Source of the DNA: Chloranthus sessilifolius
Lineage: Eukaryota > Streptophyta > Magnoliopsida > Chloranthales > Chloranthaceae
DNA length: 64,000 bases
Direction of reading: 5' to 3'
Assembly: GCA_021018995.1 (NCBI GenBank)
Contig: CM037587.1
Coordinates: 3,412,866 to 3,476,865 of the forward strand
In this document: one piece after another, positions 1-10,124 of the stretch
Layout of the letters: the number at the start of each line of letters is the position of its first letter
How positions within the stretch are numbered: position 1 is the first letter of the stretch
Made by a program: the position numbers and the translations under genes
The notes under the pieces: model-generated
Databases searched by the model: none
Told to the model about the DNA's origin: nothing
Seen by the model: the letters and a program-made list of their open reading frames with translations, nothing else

Positions 1-183
1 ATATGTGCCACGTGGAATCAAGATTTGAGTGTCTGATAGGTGAGTCATGATCTAAAGATCTATTGTATCGAGGATTGGGATGAAAAACATTCTCCATCGT
101 CCGAATCAAGACAATCAACGATTTTTTATGGTGGAAATGCGTGTGTTCTTCACAGGAAAAATGACAGCAAATAGTGACACCCT
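1..183. mobile_element. Fold-back MITE, family I, right half (cut by window edge)
   Basis: This is the right half of the family I fold-back repeat. It reads from the central CACGTGGAATCAA word through an ATCTAAAGATCTATTG word, a GATTGGGATGAAAAA word and a CAATCAACG word to a terminus that ends TAGTGACACCCT. The left half lies outside the window. It has no coding capacity and is a non-autonomous DNA element judged only by resemblance to the complete copies further on. Confidence 0.6.
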
Positions 184-193
184 ATAAGATAAC

Positions 194-592
194 GGTGGCG
201 TTATTTGTACTCATTTTTTCTGTGAAGAACACATTCTCTTTCACAAGAAAAAAACATTAATTGTCTTAAATCAGACGATGGAGATCGTTTTTCATCCCAT
301 TCTTCACGCAATAGATCTTGATATTATGGCATACCTATTGGACGGTCACATGCTGATTCCACATGGCACACATCCAAAAGTGATGGTGTGATAGGTACGC
401 CCACAATCACGATCAGTTTTGGGGAAGTCATGTGCCATGTCAAATCACAATCTGACCATCTGATAGAGTGCCATGATATCAAGATCTACTATGTGGAAGG
501 TTGGGCAAAAAAATGATCTCCATCGTCTAATTCAAGGCAGTCAACTGTATGCATGTTTGTCACAGGTTTAATGAGTGTAAATAATGCTACCC
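194..592. mobile_element. Fold-back MITE, family I, full copy
   Basis: About 400 bp whose left half is the reverse complement of its right half. From the outside inward each arm carries a CATTATTTACACTCATT-like terminus, a CAGACGATGGAGATCG word, TTTTTCATCCCA, AGATCTTGA, and a CACATGGCACACATCC word near the centre. Termini begin GGTRGC. Flanks show only a weak 9-bp resemblance (TAAGATAAC and TAAGAATGT), so the Mutator-like assignment rests on the better copy at 24929-25325. Confidence 0.65.
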
Positions 593-1064
593 TAAGAATG
601 TAATCCTTTAGAATCCTAAAATGGAAGGAGTCTCAATGAAATTATAAGGCTTTTTTATTTATTTATGGTAGCTTTTAAGGTTCTTAAAAAATAGGAGAAG
701 TTATTAGAAGTTCCTTATTTGTTTAACTTAAAGAGTCCTAGTTTAATTAGAGGTCTAGTTATAAAAAGTTATAAAATATAGGAATACATAAGGAAGAACA
801 TGAGGGTAGATAGAGTAGCTTAGGGGTATTTTATTCCTAAACTATGAAAACACTAAAATTGACATAAAGAAGAGGGATTCGTGCTTTTATATAATAGTAA
901 GATAAAAATATCTAACACATTGTCATAGTTGCCTTCATCATCATTATATATTTCAACTCCTCTCATGCCTCTACAAGTTAACTTTTGATGGGCTTCAAAG
1001 ACCTAAAATGGAACCTCATGTAATGCCTTGAACGCCCCCATTACGCTTCCTACGTATTTTTCAT
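593..1064. other. AT-rich intergenic stretch, no gene seen
   Basis: No open reading frame with recognisable content and no clear repeat structure was found here. It is AT-rich sequence between two fold-back MITEs. Confidence 0.5.
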
Positions 1065-1524
1065 GGATACCTTTATTTTTAGCTCGAGATTCTTTTCTCA
1101 TGGATACCTTTATTTTTAGCTCGAGATTCTTTTCAACTCGGGGTTTATATCTTTAAATTTTTTACTGTTTTGACTTAGATGATAAACATAATGTTTTTCT
1201 CTCAATCTTCGACACAGTAGATCTTTAGATCATAGTCTTCCCATCAAACGGTCATATTTTGATTACACGTGGCACACATCTTGAAATGAGATTTGAGAAT
1301 CACGTTTGATGTATGCAATGATTATGTTCATTTTTAGGGATGTGTGCCACGTGGAATCAAAATCTGATTGTCTGATTATAGGCTCATGATCTCATGATAT
1401 ATTGGATCAAAGATTGGGACAACAAAAGATCTCCATTGTTTGATTTAAAATAGTCAATGATTTAAACATGTAAAACTCAGCTTGAGATATGAAAGAATCT
1501 TGAGTTGTGTAAATGAAGGTACCC
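1065..1524. mobile_element. Fold-back MITE, family I, with a duplicated left terminus
   Basis: Complete inverted-repeat copy with termini beginning GGATACCTTTATTT on the left and, read inward on the other strand, GGGTACCTTCATTT on the right. The first 37 bp of the left terminus are present twice in tandem (starting at 1065 and 1102). The central words CACGTGGCACACATC and GTGTGCCACGTGGAATC face each other. Confidence 0.65.
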
Positions 1525-1574
1525 ATTGTTTATTAGATCTATTAATTTAGGAGTACTATTAACTTTCTTAGCAA

Positions 1575-1575
<1 letters not shown>

Positions 1576-1634
<59 letters not shown>
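1576..1634. repeat. (TA)n microsatellite
   Basis: An uninterrupted run of about 29 TA dinucleotides. Confidence 0.95.
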
Positions 1635-1636
<2 letters not shown>

Positions 1637-2242
1637 ATAAAAAATGGACAATATTATATGCTGGCAGGTTTTGTGTAAGCAGCTAACGTGTCACGACATA
1701 ATTAGTTGCAAGTGCAGTGGGGCCCAAGCAATACAGGCTGGGGCACGTCAGCCGCCTACACAAAACTTGTCTGCCACTTGTAAAGAAAAGCCATTACCAG
1801 TTGGTTATACGGGTTGGGAGGGGTGGACATGACACTGACCTAACTTCTGAGGTCTCGAAAGGACATAATTTTTTATAGAAATGTCCGTTTATTAAAGTTA
1901 TCTATCGTTTTGGGGCAACTCGAAATGATGCATTCATTTATGATATTTATATTTTGATCTCTAAATCAAGAATTATAGACCTCTTTAAGGAGTTGTGCAT
2001 ATTCTTAGAAGTAAAATGGCTAATGACCCAATTGAAGAAAGTTTATCATTTGAAAACTTTATATTATGATAAACCAATATTTCACAAAAAACATGCTAAT
2101 GAAACTAATGACCACTTACAAACCAAATTTGTCTTTGCAAGGTATTTGCTCTTAAAAATGATAGAAACTTGAGAGTTTGAATCTTTGATTAATGGCAATT
2201 GTGTACATTGTCAAATAAAGAAATTTTATTAGTGAGCATCGG

Positions 2243-2600
2243 TATGTGGGCCGAGTGCTAGGTGACTTGGTACTCGAGTGACTTTTTTAAATGTGTACCA
2301 TACCAAATCATCATGTGTGAGTGCGCCATATTCTAAAAGATCTTAGATGCAAAAGATTAGCACTAAAAACTATCTCCGTCATATTAGATCACAGTTAAAC
2401 ATGATCTAAAATTAACCGCTATCAAGCAAATCCAACATATTAATATCAGACGATCAATCACATCTTGAATCAAATGTGGAGGTGTAATTCGATCCATTTT
2501 TTTTGCATCAATGTCATGGGCGTCAAATCACGTAGAACACATGATGATTCCAAATGACATATATCCTAAAAAGTGACCCAAGTACTAAGAGCATCAGCAG
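2243..2600. mobile_element. Fold-back MITE, family II (inside-out arrangement)
   Basis: Inverted-repeat element in which the GAGTGACTTTTTTAAATGTG word lies near the outer left end and the mirrored CCTAAAAAGTGACCCAAGT lies near the outer right end. The GATCTAAAATTAACCGCTA word sits in the middle. This is the opposite order to family I. It is old: the two arms match only in blocks. Confidence 0.5.
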
Positions 2601-2848
2601 TACTCTTCATAGTACCAATATGGTCCATGAGTTGATATTGGAGCCGAGCACCATATACCTTAACCTCACTTTTTACGCACAAAGTGACTCCTCTCAGAAC
2701 TCAGAACCCGCGCTTTATCATGACACCAAGCAACAGCCCCTTCTAGCTTCTATAGTAATATAACGCATTAGCCATTCAAGTTATTTTCTTTTGCTTCACT
2801 AAAATGTGGCAAACAGATCAAATCATGTACTACAAATTGTAGATTGTG

Positions 2849-3094
2849 TCACTTGCTGTGACCACCGAGATCCCCCGGAAATCCAACCTCGGTGCAGCCT
2901 TGCCGGCACTGCTTCTGGCAGTCGGCCCACATCGCATCACTCATTCGCATGCATTCGTATATGCATTGGGTAAAGCAGCTGAATTCGTGGGCTTCGCTCG
3001 TCGGTGCAACGGCTTCGCCGGCCATCGGTGCAAATACGAGCACCGCGAGAAATACGTAGATCAAGATCAATGAAGCATTCCTCTTGGTAGCCAT
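2849..3094 (-). CDS. Small secreted six-cysteine peptide, thionin-like
   Basis: Intact 81-residue reading frame. The N-terminus (MATKRNASLILIYVFLAVLV) is a basic stretch followed by a hydrophobic core, which is a clear signal peptide with cleavage likely near Gly/Ala at residues 26-28. The mature part carries exactly six cysteines as C-x3-C-x3-C-x10-C-x3-C-x3-C, a helix-friendly spacing seen in plant thionin-like and related defence or reproductive peptides. The start was set at the ATG giving MATKRN; six codons upstream remain open but begin with TTG. A TATA box lies about 85-95 bp upstream of the ATG. The product should be exported to the apoplast. Family knowledge suggests a defence or signalling peptide, but the spacing alone does not settle the exact family and the cysteine pairing is unknown. 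No introns are needed. Confidence 0.7.
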   Translation of the reverse strand: MATKRNASLILIYVFLAVLVFAPMAGEAVAPTSEAHEFSCFTQCIYECMRMSDAMWADCQKQCRQGCTEVGFPGDLGGHSK

Positions 3095-3177
3095 TTCTCT
3101 AGATCTTTTCAAAGTTCTTGACAGCTGAAACTTGTAGTAGAGAACATCTGAGACAATAGAAAATGAAAAGAGATTAG

Positions 3178-3187
3178 TTATTTATAG
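3178..3187 (-). promoter_or_regulatory. TATA box of the cysteine-rich peptide gene
   Basis: On the minus strand the sequence reads CTATAAATAA about 85-95 bp upstream of the ATG at 3094, which is a normal plant core-promoter spacing once a short 5' untranslated region is allowed for. Confidence 0.5.
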
Positions 3188-3396
3188 GGGTTAAGGGAGT
3201 GCCATGTATTGTTATAGGTGTGAGTTTGGTTGAGTTTTTTGTTACCCAGGAGAAAGAATGGCCCTTTAAATGAACAAATGGTGGGTTGTAAACAGTTACA
3301 AGATGGGCATTTTTTCCTTTCTTTCCCTTTTTTTAACTCTGCTTGGAGGCTTCATCAAAGATTGTGTCACCTCTTGGTAACCAAGATTACATCAAC

Positions 3397-3818
3397 GGTA
3401 GCTCTATTTGCACCTACAAAATCTCTAAGCGCATCAAGCATGAAAACCATTGACTGCTTTGAATTAAATGATGGAGATTATTTTTCCAATCTTCCAATAG
3501 ACCGTGACTGCTTTGAATCAGACGATGGAGATCGTCTTTCATCCCAATCTTCCATATAATGGATCTTGAGATCATACGCATACCATTAAACAGTCAGATT
3601 TTGATTTCACATAGCACACATACTGAAAAGTGATTGCAGAATCACGTTTAATGTATGCAACGATCATGTTCATTGTTTGGGATGTGTGCCATATGAAATA
3701 AAAATATGACCGTCTGATTAGAGGCTCGTGATTTGTGCGGAAGATTGGAACGAAAAATAATCTCTATTGAATGATTCAAAGTAGTCAATGATTTTCAGTA
3801 GCAGCCACTTATTATGCC
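3397..3818. mobile_element. Fold-back MITE, family I, with internal arm duplication
   Basis: Full copy. The left arm contains two tandem versions of the TGACTGCTTTGAAT-to-CAATCTTCCA block (around 3450-3505 and 3508-3556). The right arm has one. The centre has GCAGAATCACGTTTAATGTA facing its partner. Confidence 0.6.
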
Positions 3819-3880
3819 ATGCGTTTACATTTAAACATGCTTAATTAGTATTTTATATTGAATTGAGAAAGACTAGGGCT

Positions 3881-4249
3881 GGTATTACTACCACACCACT
3901 TTTTGTTACAGCCACCTCATTAAAACAAAATAAGGACCGCTGATTGCTTTTAAAATCCATTGACTACATTAAATTTCATTTTTTTTCCGTCTCAATCTTT
4001 CCCACCATAGATCTTGAGATCATGAGTTTACTGTCAAATGATCAAATGTTGATACCCTGTGCCACACTTCCTAAAAAGTGAACAGGAATCAGGTTTGGTT
4101 CATGTTCACTTTTTGGAAAGTATGCCATATGAAATCAGCATATGACACTAGGCTTATGATCTCAGGACATTGCCTGAAAGATTGGAATGAAATATAATTT
4201 CTTTATTTAAGTGTGGTGGTTGTAACATAAAGGGTGTGGCAGTAACATT
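3881..4249. mobile_element. Fold-back MITE, family I variant with different termini
   Basis: The core words (CCATAGATCTTGAGATCATG, CCTAAAAAGTGAAC and their mirrors) are family I, but the ends are different: TTACTACCACACC on the left matches TTACTGCCACACC read inward from the right. It is a subfamily with exchanged terminal sequence. Confidence 0.6.
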
Positions 4250-4309
4250 GGCCAATTAAAACCAAAATTATCAGCCAAGCAAATTATCCGCCCATGATTT
4301 TCTCCGTGG

Positions 4310-4416
4310 ATAATATGAGCGGTTTTTTGGAGATTTCGTTTCGAGCGATGCGTTTTGGCCGAAATCTTGATTTCTACCGAAATTTTGATTTCGGCCCAAA
4401 TTTTGAACCATGGAGA
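4310..4416. repeat. TTTCGGCCGAAA-type self-complementary repeat
   Basis: Short block with repeated TTTCGGCCGAAAT-like words, ending in TTTTGAACCATGG. The same words and the same CATGG-type end recur at 19165-19365, 61948-62125 and 62475-62750. Confidence 0.5.
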
Positions 4417-4667
4417 AAACTGAAAAGTCTTAGCTGAGTTGATCAGGCCTTGGATTTGCTCTCCAATGGTCACCAGCTCGAGTCCCATCAGGGCCACTAG
4501 AGGTTTACCTTGCCGATAACTTTAGGGCCGGTGAGATTAATCCAGGTGCGCACGGATATTTAAAAATTAAAAAAAAAAAAATTGAAAAGTCTTTCTAGAA
4601 GAAGAGCACGGTTCCTTATTCTCATTGTATACACGACTCTCTTTCCCTCTCATATGTCTGCTGCTAT

Positions 4668-4678
4668 TATATATAAAA
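4668..4678 (+). promoter_or_regulatory. TATA box of the first DVL/RTFL gene
   Basis: TATATATAAAA lies about 75-85 bp upstream of the ATG at 4752, a fitting position for a short leader. Confidence 0.45.
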
Positions 4679-4751
4679 TCACCACCAGATACCAAAACCT
4701 CAAAAGCCGCCACCATTTTATTTCTACACTGAAATTCTCTTTGGGAAAGAG

Positions 4752-4949
4752 ATGAACAGTTGGAGAAGGTCTAGTATTTTTTCATCATCATCATCACCAT
4801 CATCATCATCGCGGAGCAGCCACACCGGCGCCTATGGGTTCGGCAAGTGGTGCGTGTTGATAGTGAAACAGCAAAGAACATGCTGCTACATCTTCCGCCA
4901 TTGCATCTCCATCCTAGTCTGCTGGCACGCCCATGCAGTTCGAGATTAA
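4752..4949 (+). CDS. DVL/ROTUNDIFOLIA-like small peptide (divergent copy)
   Basis: Intronless 65-residue frame. Residues 1-27 are a low-complexity Ser-rich stretch encoded by a TCATCA run. The C-terminal part, FGKW...KQQRTCCYIFRHC then ISILVCWHAHAVRD, is the RTF/DVL domain, whose family hallmark is a basic stretch followed by RRC-x4-LLCWH. Family members are plant-specific peptides that localise to the plasma membrane and restrain cell proliferation along organ axes when over-expressed. Compared with the second copy at 18503, several conserved basic or aromatic positions are changed (RQRARFYLF becomes KQQRTCCYIF), so this copy may be diverging in function. A TATA box precedes it, and a truncated copia LTR begins about 40 bp after its stop. 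Confidence 0.75.
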   Translation: MNSWRRSSIFSSSSSPSSSSRSSHTGAYGFGKWCVLIVKQQRTCCYIFRHCISILVCWHAHAVRD

Positions 4950-4984
4950 ACTACCCTTTCTTTTTTTCAATCCCCATAAATCAT

Positions 4985-5252
4985 CCCAGGGCACATGCGC
5001 ATCCCAAGTTAGCATGAGTGAAGATGAAGAGGGGGCGTTACCCTCTTTTATAGCATGCCCTTGAATCTTAACTCATCAAAGATTCAAGGAAGAAATGTAT
5101 CACTAGAAAATAGGGATTGACTTACCACAAATCAATCATACCGAAATCGACTTCTAAAGTCGCGTGGAGTAAGATCCCGTTACCAACGTAAGTTTCAAAG
5201 CCTTTAGTGAATCAAGTTTTAAAGTTAGTGTGTAAATCACAAATATCCAACA
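4985..5252 (-). mobile_element. Copia 3' LTR remnant
   Basis: About 250 bp closely matching 14840-15095, in the same orientation. On the minus strand it starts TGTTGGATATTTGTGA, directly preceded by a purine-rich TCAAGTGAGAGAT tract as expected for the priming site before a copia 3' LTR. It is truncated at its left side, close to the first DVL gene. Confidence 0.65.
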
Positions 5253-5863
5253 ATCTCTCACTTGAAGTACCACACATTAACTTTAATATCTATTTGTATA
5301 AAATAAAATAAAGTAGAAAATAAGGAAAACATAATGATTGACTTAGTTCAAAAATAGATAGTCATCCTTTAAAGTTTTATACAAAAAAATATTGACTTTC
5401 AAGACTTCGATGTAACATACATTTTCTCAAGTTCAGTAACAATCTTAATGTCGAATCGTGAATGCCAATAATATATCATTTCTTCAAATCTCATTATGAC
5501 AATTTCATAGTCAATACACTAATATCATTAATAAACTTGAGAGCTCACTATAGTTTTAGTGATACAAAAAAATATACACTTTAATGCAACTTTTTGTGTA
5601 TATCTCCTCATTCGTTATATTTCATACCCGAATGTATGTTGTCTTGATATATTACGGCATGCGCTATGTGAAAATCATCACCCACCTATCAAGACAAAAG
5701 CTACACTTGGTACCTAATCACGATAGCTCAAGCTACCTTATTTGCGCACTTATGCTCTCAGTTAATAACATCATTGCATATGCTGAATAATGACCATGAG
5801 ATCAAATAAAGATGCATCAAGGTAATATAATATCAATAGTAATAAGTAAGGTACAAAAATAAG

Positions 5864-5992
5864 TACATTGTGAGATAACTCTCACTCAAACAAAATCCTC
5901 AAACGATACGTTGTGAGATAGCTGTCACTCAAACAGAGTCCTCAAAAGATACATTGTAAGATAACTCTCACTCAAACAAAGTCCCCAAAAGA
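5864..5992. repeat. 43-bp tandem repeat, three copies
   Basis: Three head-to-tail units starting at 5864, 5907 and 5950, each with GAGATAACTCTCACTCAAAC-like sequence. They lie inside the copia remnant. Confidence 0.8.
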
Positions 5993-6559
5993 TTCTAGTA
6001 TTCCCAATCTGGTTACACGCGTTTTGAATGAATAATCTGATCATTAGTAAATTTAATTTTGTCCTTCATTTCTGACTCCCGCTGATTGTATCATCCTTTA
6101 AGAAAGTTGATATAACAAGTTTCAACGTTTGTAAGGAGTTTTGAAAATGCTTGAAGTTATAGTAGGTCCAAAATTTCGTTGTTTGATCATTTTCCCTTTC
6201 ACACATTCGACACAGGTATTAAAAAAAAAAACTCTAAAATCTTTTTTGGAAGAATATCATTTATGATCATTGATTTTAGATGTGTCTAAGAGATATGACC
6301 CAGTCGTCTATACTGAGAGCATGAAAATATTTATTAGAGAATCATATCCAACACTAACAGAATCCAGTGTAATAGTCAAACTATCACCTAGAAGAGTAAA
6401 ATTATAAACAACTCTAATCAGTCTAACATTAGCAATAAAACTTCGTATGAAGGATAAAATATAAAAATTAAAAAAAAAAAACATCCTCAATAAATAGAAT
6501 TTGTCCAGAATTTAAGAACTAGGCGAAAAGTTCATATTACTTCAACTTTCAATTCCTCC

Positions 6560-7465
6560 TCATCGCCAAAAAATAGCTTTCATCCAACCTGGGACTCCTG
6601 CTGATTAGTTCCTCCTTGTTGCTTCTTCTTCATAATATTTTTTCATAAGTAACAATCTTTCTTGATATGACATTTCTTCTTGCAGAAGTGGCAACCATCA
6701 TCATTGTCAATCTTTACAACATTCAGCTTAGAGTCTTCATTTATTCTTTTACCATTGTGGTAGTTCTGCTTCTGACCCTTCCTTTTGAAAGTTCTCTTGT
6801 GAGTTAGTTTATAGGCAGGATTATAGGAAAGATTGTAGCCAAAATTAGCAGACTCAACTTTATTTTCTCGAAGCCTCTCTTCTTCAATCACGCACATTGA
6901 AATCAATTGATTCAAATCTCATTTGTCCTTCTGAGCGTTATAATTCACTTTAAAAGTATCAAATTGCTTAGGAAGGAAAGGAATAGCTAAATGCACTATG
7001 ACATTTTATTTAATTGTTACTCCTTGTTCTTTAAGCTTCATAGCCAATATGGACATTTTAAGAATAAATTCTCGTACACTCCCATTGCCATCATATTGCA
7101 TATTGACAAATTGCACTAAATAACCGTACTATAGGGATTTTATTGTTCTAACAAACTGGTCTTGGATGATTTTCAATAATTCTTTGGTTGTTTCTATAGT
7201 TTTAATACCACATCTAATGGGTTCAATAATAGAAGCACATATGATCATCATTGCCATACGATTTGTCTTATCCCATCTAGTGTATTGGGCCTTTTGAGTT
7301 TCAGTGACGTTGGACGGTAAAGTTGGCTTGTTCTCCGTAAGAACAAAGTCTTAGTCCAGACACCCAAGGGTCAAATTATGACCCATCCATCAGGTGTTAT
7401 AATTGGTGTCATTAAGGTTTTCAATACTCGTCATCTGTTGAAGTAAGACTGGTCCGTCCATAGCT
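6560..7465 (-). mobile_element. Copia gag remnant
   Basis: The minus strand encodes a copia-type capsid region followed by a zinc knuckle CHFCKKKCHIKKDC (C-x2-C-x4-H-x4-C). It is the best preserved coding part of the surrounding broken copia element. Confidence 0.7.
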
Positions 7466-7666
7466 GATATAAAAAGAATAACTATCAGCACATTATTCAA
7501 TTAGAACTTTATAAAATAAAATTCATACTCGGGGTCGAGGTTGAATTAATCAGAGTGTAAACAAACATGTGCAAATGAACATTCATTATGAGGGATAGAC
7601 TTCACTCATTGTCTCAGCATCACCTTAGGGCAGAAGCTTTGACTTATCGTAAGTCTCTCTAATCAT

Positions 7667-7955
7667 ATGTGTTTTCGGTTTGATCGAAGTTATCAATTAG
7701 CTTAGGCAAAAAATATCGCTCTTCTCTTACCTAGACACACATGACTATTCTACACATTACCTAGTCGGATGTGTTTTCTGTTTGATCGAAGTTATCAATC
7801 AGCTTAAGCCAAAAATGTCCCTCTTCTTACCTAGACACACATGACTATTCTACGCATTACCTAGTCGGATGTGTTTTCTGTTTGATCGAAGTTATCAATC
7901 AGCTTAAGCAAAAAATGTCCCTCTTCTTACCTAGACACACATGACTATTCTACTC
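7667..7955. repeat. About 100-bp tandem repeat, three copies
   Basis: Units start at 7667, 7769 and 7869 with ATGTGTTTTCNGTTTGATCG. The second and third are almost identical and the first is more diverged. Each ends in an ACACACATGACTATTCTAC word. Confidence 0.85.
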
Positions 7956-8596
7956 ATTCCATCTATATGAATTTTCTAAATCAGCTTTGACCAAAACTAG
8001 TAGTTCACAAAAACGAATGTACATGTAATTAAAATTCAAAATTTAAGGATAATGTGTCCTCCATAGGTCGGTCACCTTTGGGCAGACTACAAACCTACTT
8101 TGGCTACACATCTCGAAACGATTATTTTACCGTTCTACCTAAACCCCTTTATAAATAGAGCTAAAGCTCCTAAGCATTCTATCATGTTAATAATTCATAC
8201 TTTTATTCTAAAAGAAAGTCCACATACTACTTTTGATTAAATTAAATTTAATTTCATGAGGAAAGTTTATGATAATAGACATTGTATATGTTCTGTTTGT
8301 ATATAATAGGTTCATTAATAAGAAAATTGCTCATGATTTTACTATGAACAATGGCATGATAGTACAAGAGCAGCAACTAGAAAATGTTCAACAATTCCTG
8401 TATAATATGAGGAAAAGATGTATAATTGCATAAAATAAATTGAATGAACTTTGACTAGAATTTTCGCGTCTAAACAGTCTCAAACATTCCAAACAAAGAG
8501 TCCAACATGTAGAACTCGTCGAATAGACTAAAAATGATAGGACGTATGTGTAAATCGGAACTATATATCTCCAAATATTGCATTCCAAAGATTGGA

Positions 8597-8748
8597 CCTG
8601 AATTAGGCTAAGTGTGGTGGTGAAAATAGATTTATAGGATTAAACTAATATTTGCAGTAGGCTGCTTTTGGGCCTGAATCAGGCTCAGTGTGGTGGTGAA
8701 AACAGATTTACAGGATTAAACTAATATTTGCAGTCAGTTGCTTTTGGG
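8597..8748. repeat. 76-bp tandem duplication
   Basis: Two units starting at 8597 and 8673, sharing AGTGTGGTGGTGAAAA and AGGATTAAACTAATATTTGC. They lie close to the 5' end of the LINE. Confidence 0.85.
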
Positions 8749-9189
8749 TATATATTGTAATATTATATGTTGATATAATATAAAATTGCCCTATAAATAA
8801 AGTTAAAAGAAAAACTTTAACTAAATAAGGGTACCTCTGTTGGAGCCCACGCTTTCAACTTGACAGCAGCTATATATATATATATAGGGATTCAGTTTTA
8901 AAAACTACCCATAGCTAGCGGCTGAGGCAACAAAACCCTAGGAGAGGGTGACTCACCGGCAGCACCCCTGTCCAACCCGGCGACCCCTTTTAGCTAGGTA
9001 GGGATTCTCTCTCTCTCTACCTCTCCTCCTGTTTGAGCATCTCTTTGAATCTCTAGTGATTATGTTTTCTCTGTTTTTCTTCTCTCTAGAAAGAGAGATA
9101 AATCCCTCATGGATGAATTTGTGATAAATTGGAAAAGAAATCTCCCTCGATAGTGAGGAATCAACTACTATTTCTCAATCTGGGGAACA

Positions 9190-10124
9190 ATGTCTCTTGG
9201 GAAAATCATCACTTGCCGTAATGTGAATAGTGAAGCATTTAAGGAGACCATCATTAAGGCGTGGAACTGCCCTGGAGTATCTGTCATTGACATCGATGAT
9301 AAAATTTCCTCTTTCATTTCCCCACAGTTGAATGGAAAAGATGAATCATGAAATTGAGTCCTTGGTGTTTTGACAACTTGGTTGCCCTGAAGGAACTAGA
9401 CCCAAAACTACCAGCCTCAAAGATGGTGTTTGACCAAGCGTCGTTTTGGGTGAGAGCCATGAATATTCCCCTCCCTGCCATGAATCAAATGATAGGCGAA
9501 AAATAGACAATCATCTTGGATACCTAGAAGGGGTGGATGTCAATGAAGATGGTCGACAATGGGGGAAATTCCTTAGAATTAGAGTGAGCATTGATATGAC
9601 TAAACTGCTCAAAAGAGGGGTGTTGCTTGAATTCTCATAGATCTCCAAGAACTTGCCAAAGTCACCCTCTATTTTACCTCTAATTTCGAGGAACCCATCC
9701 ATATCCTCTAAATCTCGTGCGACAGGCGCTATTGACGTTACGATAACTACTACAGGTAAGGAGAAATCTAACAACATCCCACTATCCATGACCCCACTCC
9801 TCTAATTATGGGTGAGTTGAAAGGTAAAAAAGCAACTACCAACTCCTCCCAAGGAATCAAGCTCCTTATCCAAAAAAGTGGTGACAGATCGTTACGCACC
9901 TGAGAAATTCTGTCAGAACCTCTGGAAACCGTGGACAGTCACCGGAATGCTCGACATACTTTTGAACAGACTGAGGCTATACTTGAAAAGAACAGACGAA
10001 AGAGAGATGCAGATGATTCAGGACTAACTGATGATGGGGGCAGATCCAACAAATCCCCCATAATTATGATACCCGATTCTACTCAAACAATGGCGGCGAT
10101 TGTTTCGCAACCCCGCCGATCAAA
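9190..10124 (+). pseudogene. LINE ORF1 (DUF4283-type nucleic-acid-binding protein), broken
   Basis: Starts at ATG 9190 (MSLGKIITCRNVNSEAF). Plant L1 ORF1 proteins begin with this kind of domain, and a second conserved stretch, GYLEGVDVNEDGRQWGKFLR, follows about 110 codons later in another frame. A stop near 9350 and at least one further frame change interrupt it. The C-terminal zinc knuckle usual in this family is not obvious. The family protein packages the LINE RNA. Confidence 0.7.

Noticed and set aside
4207-4497. 96-codon minus-strand frame
   Set aside because: It is translation of TTTCGG repeat sequence (alternating KISVEIKISA-like peptides) next to a MITE arm.
5864-7955. CRISPR-like array
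   Set aside because: The repeats are directly adjacent tandem units with no unique spacers, in a plant nuclear context.
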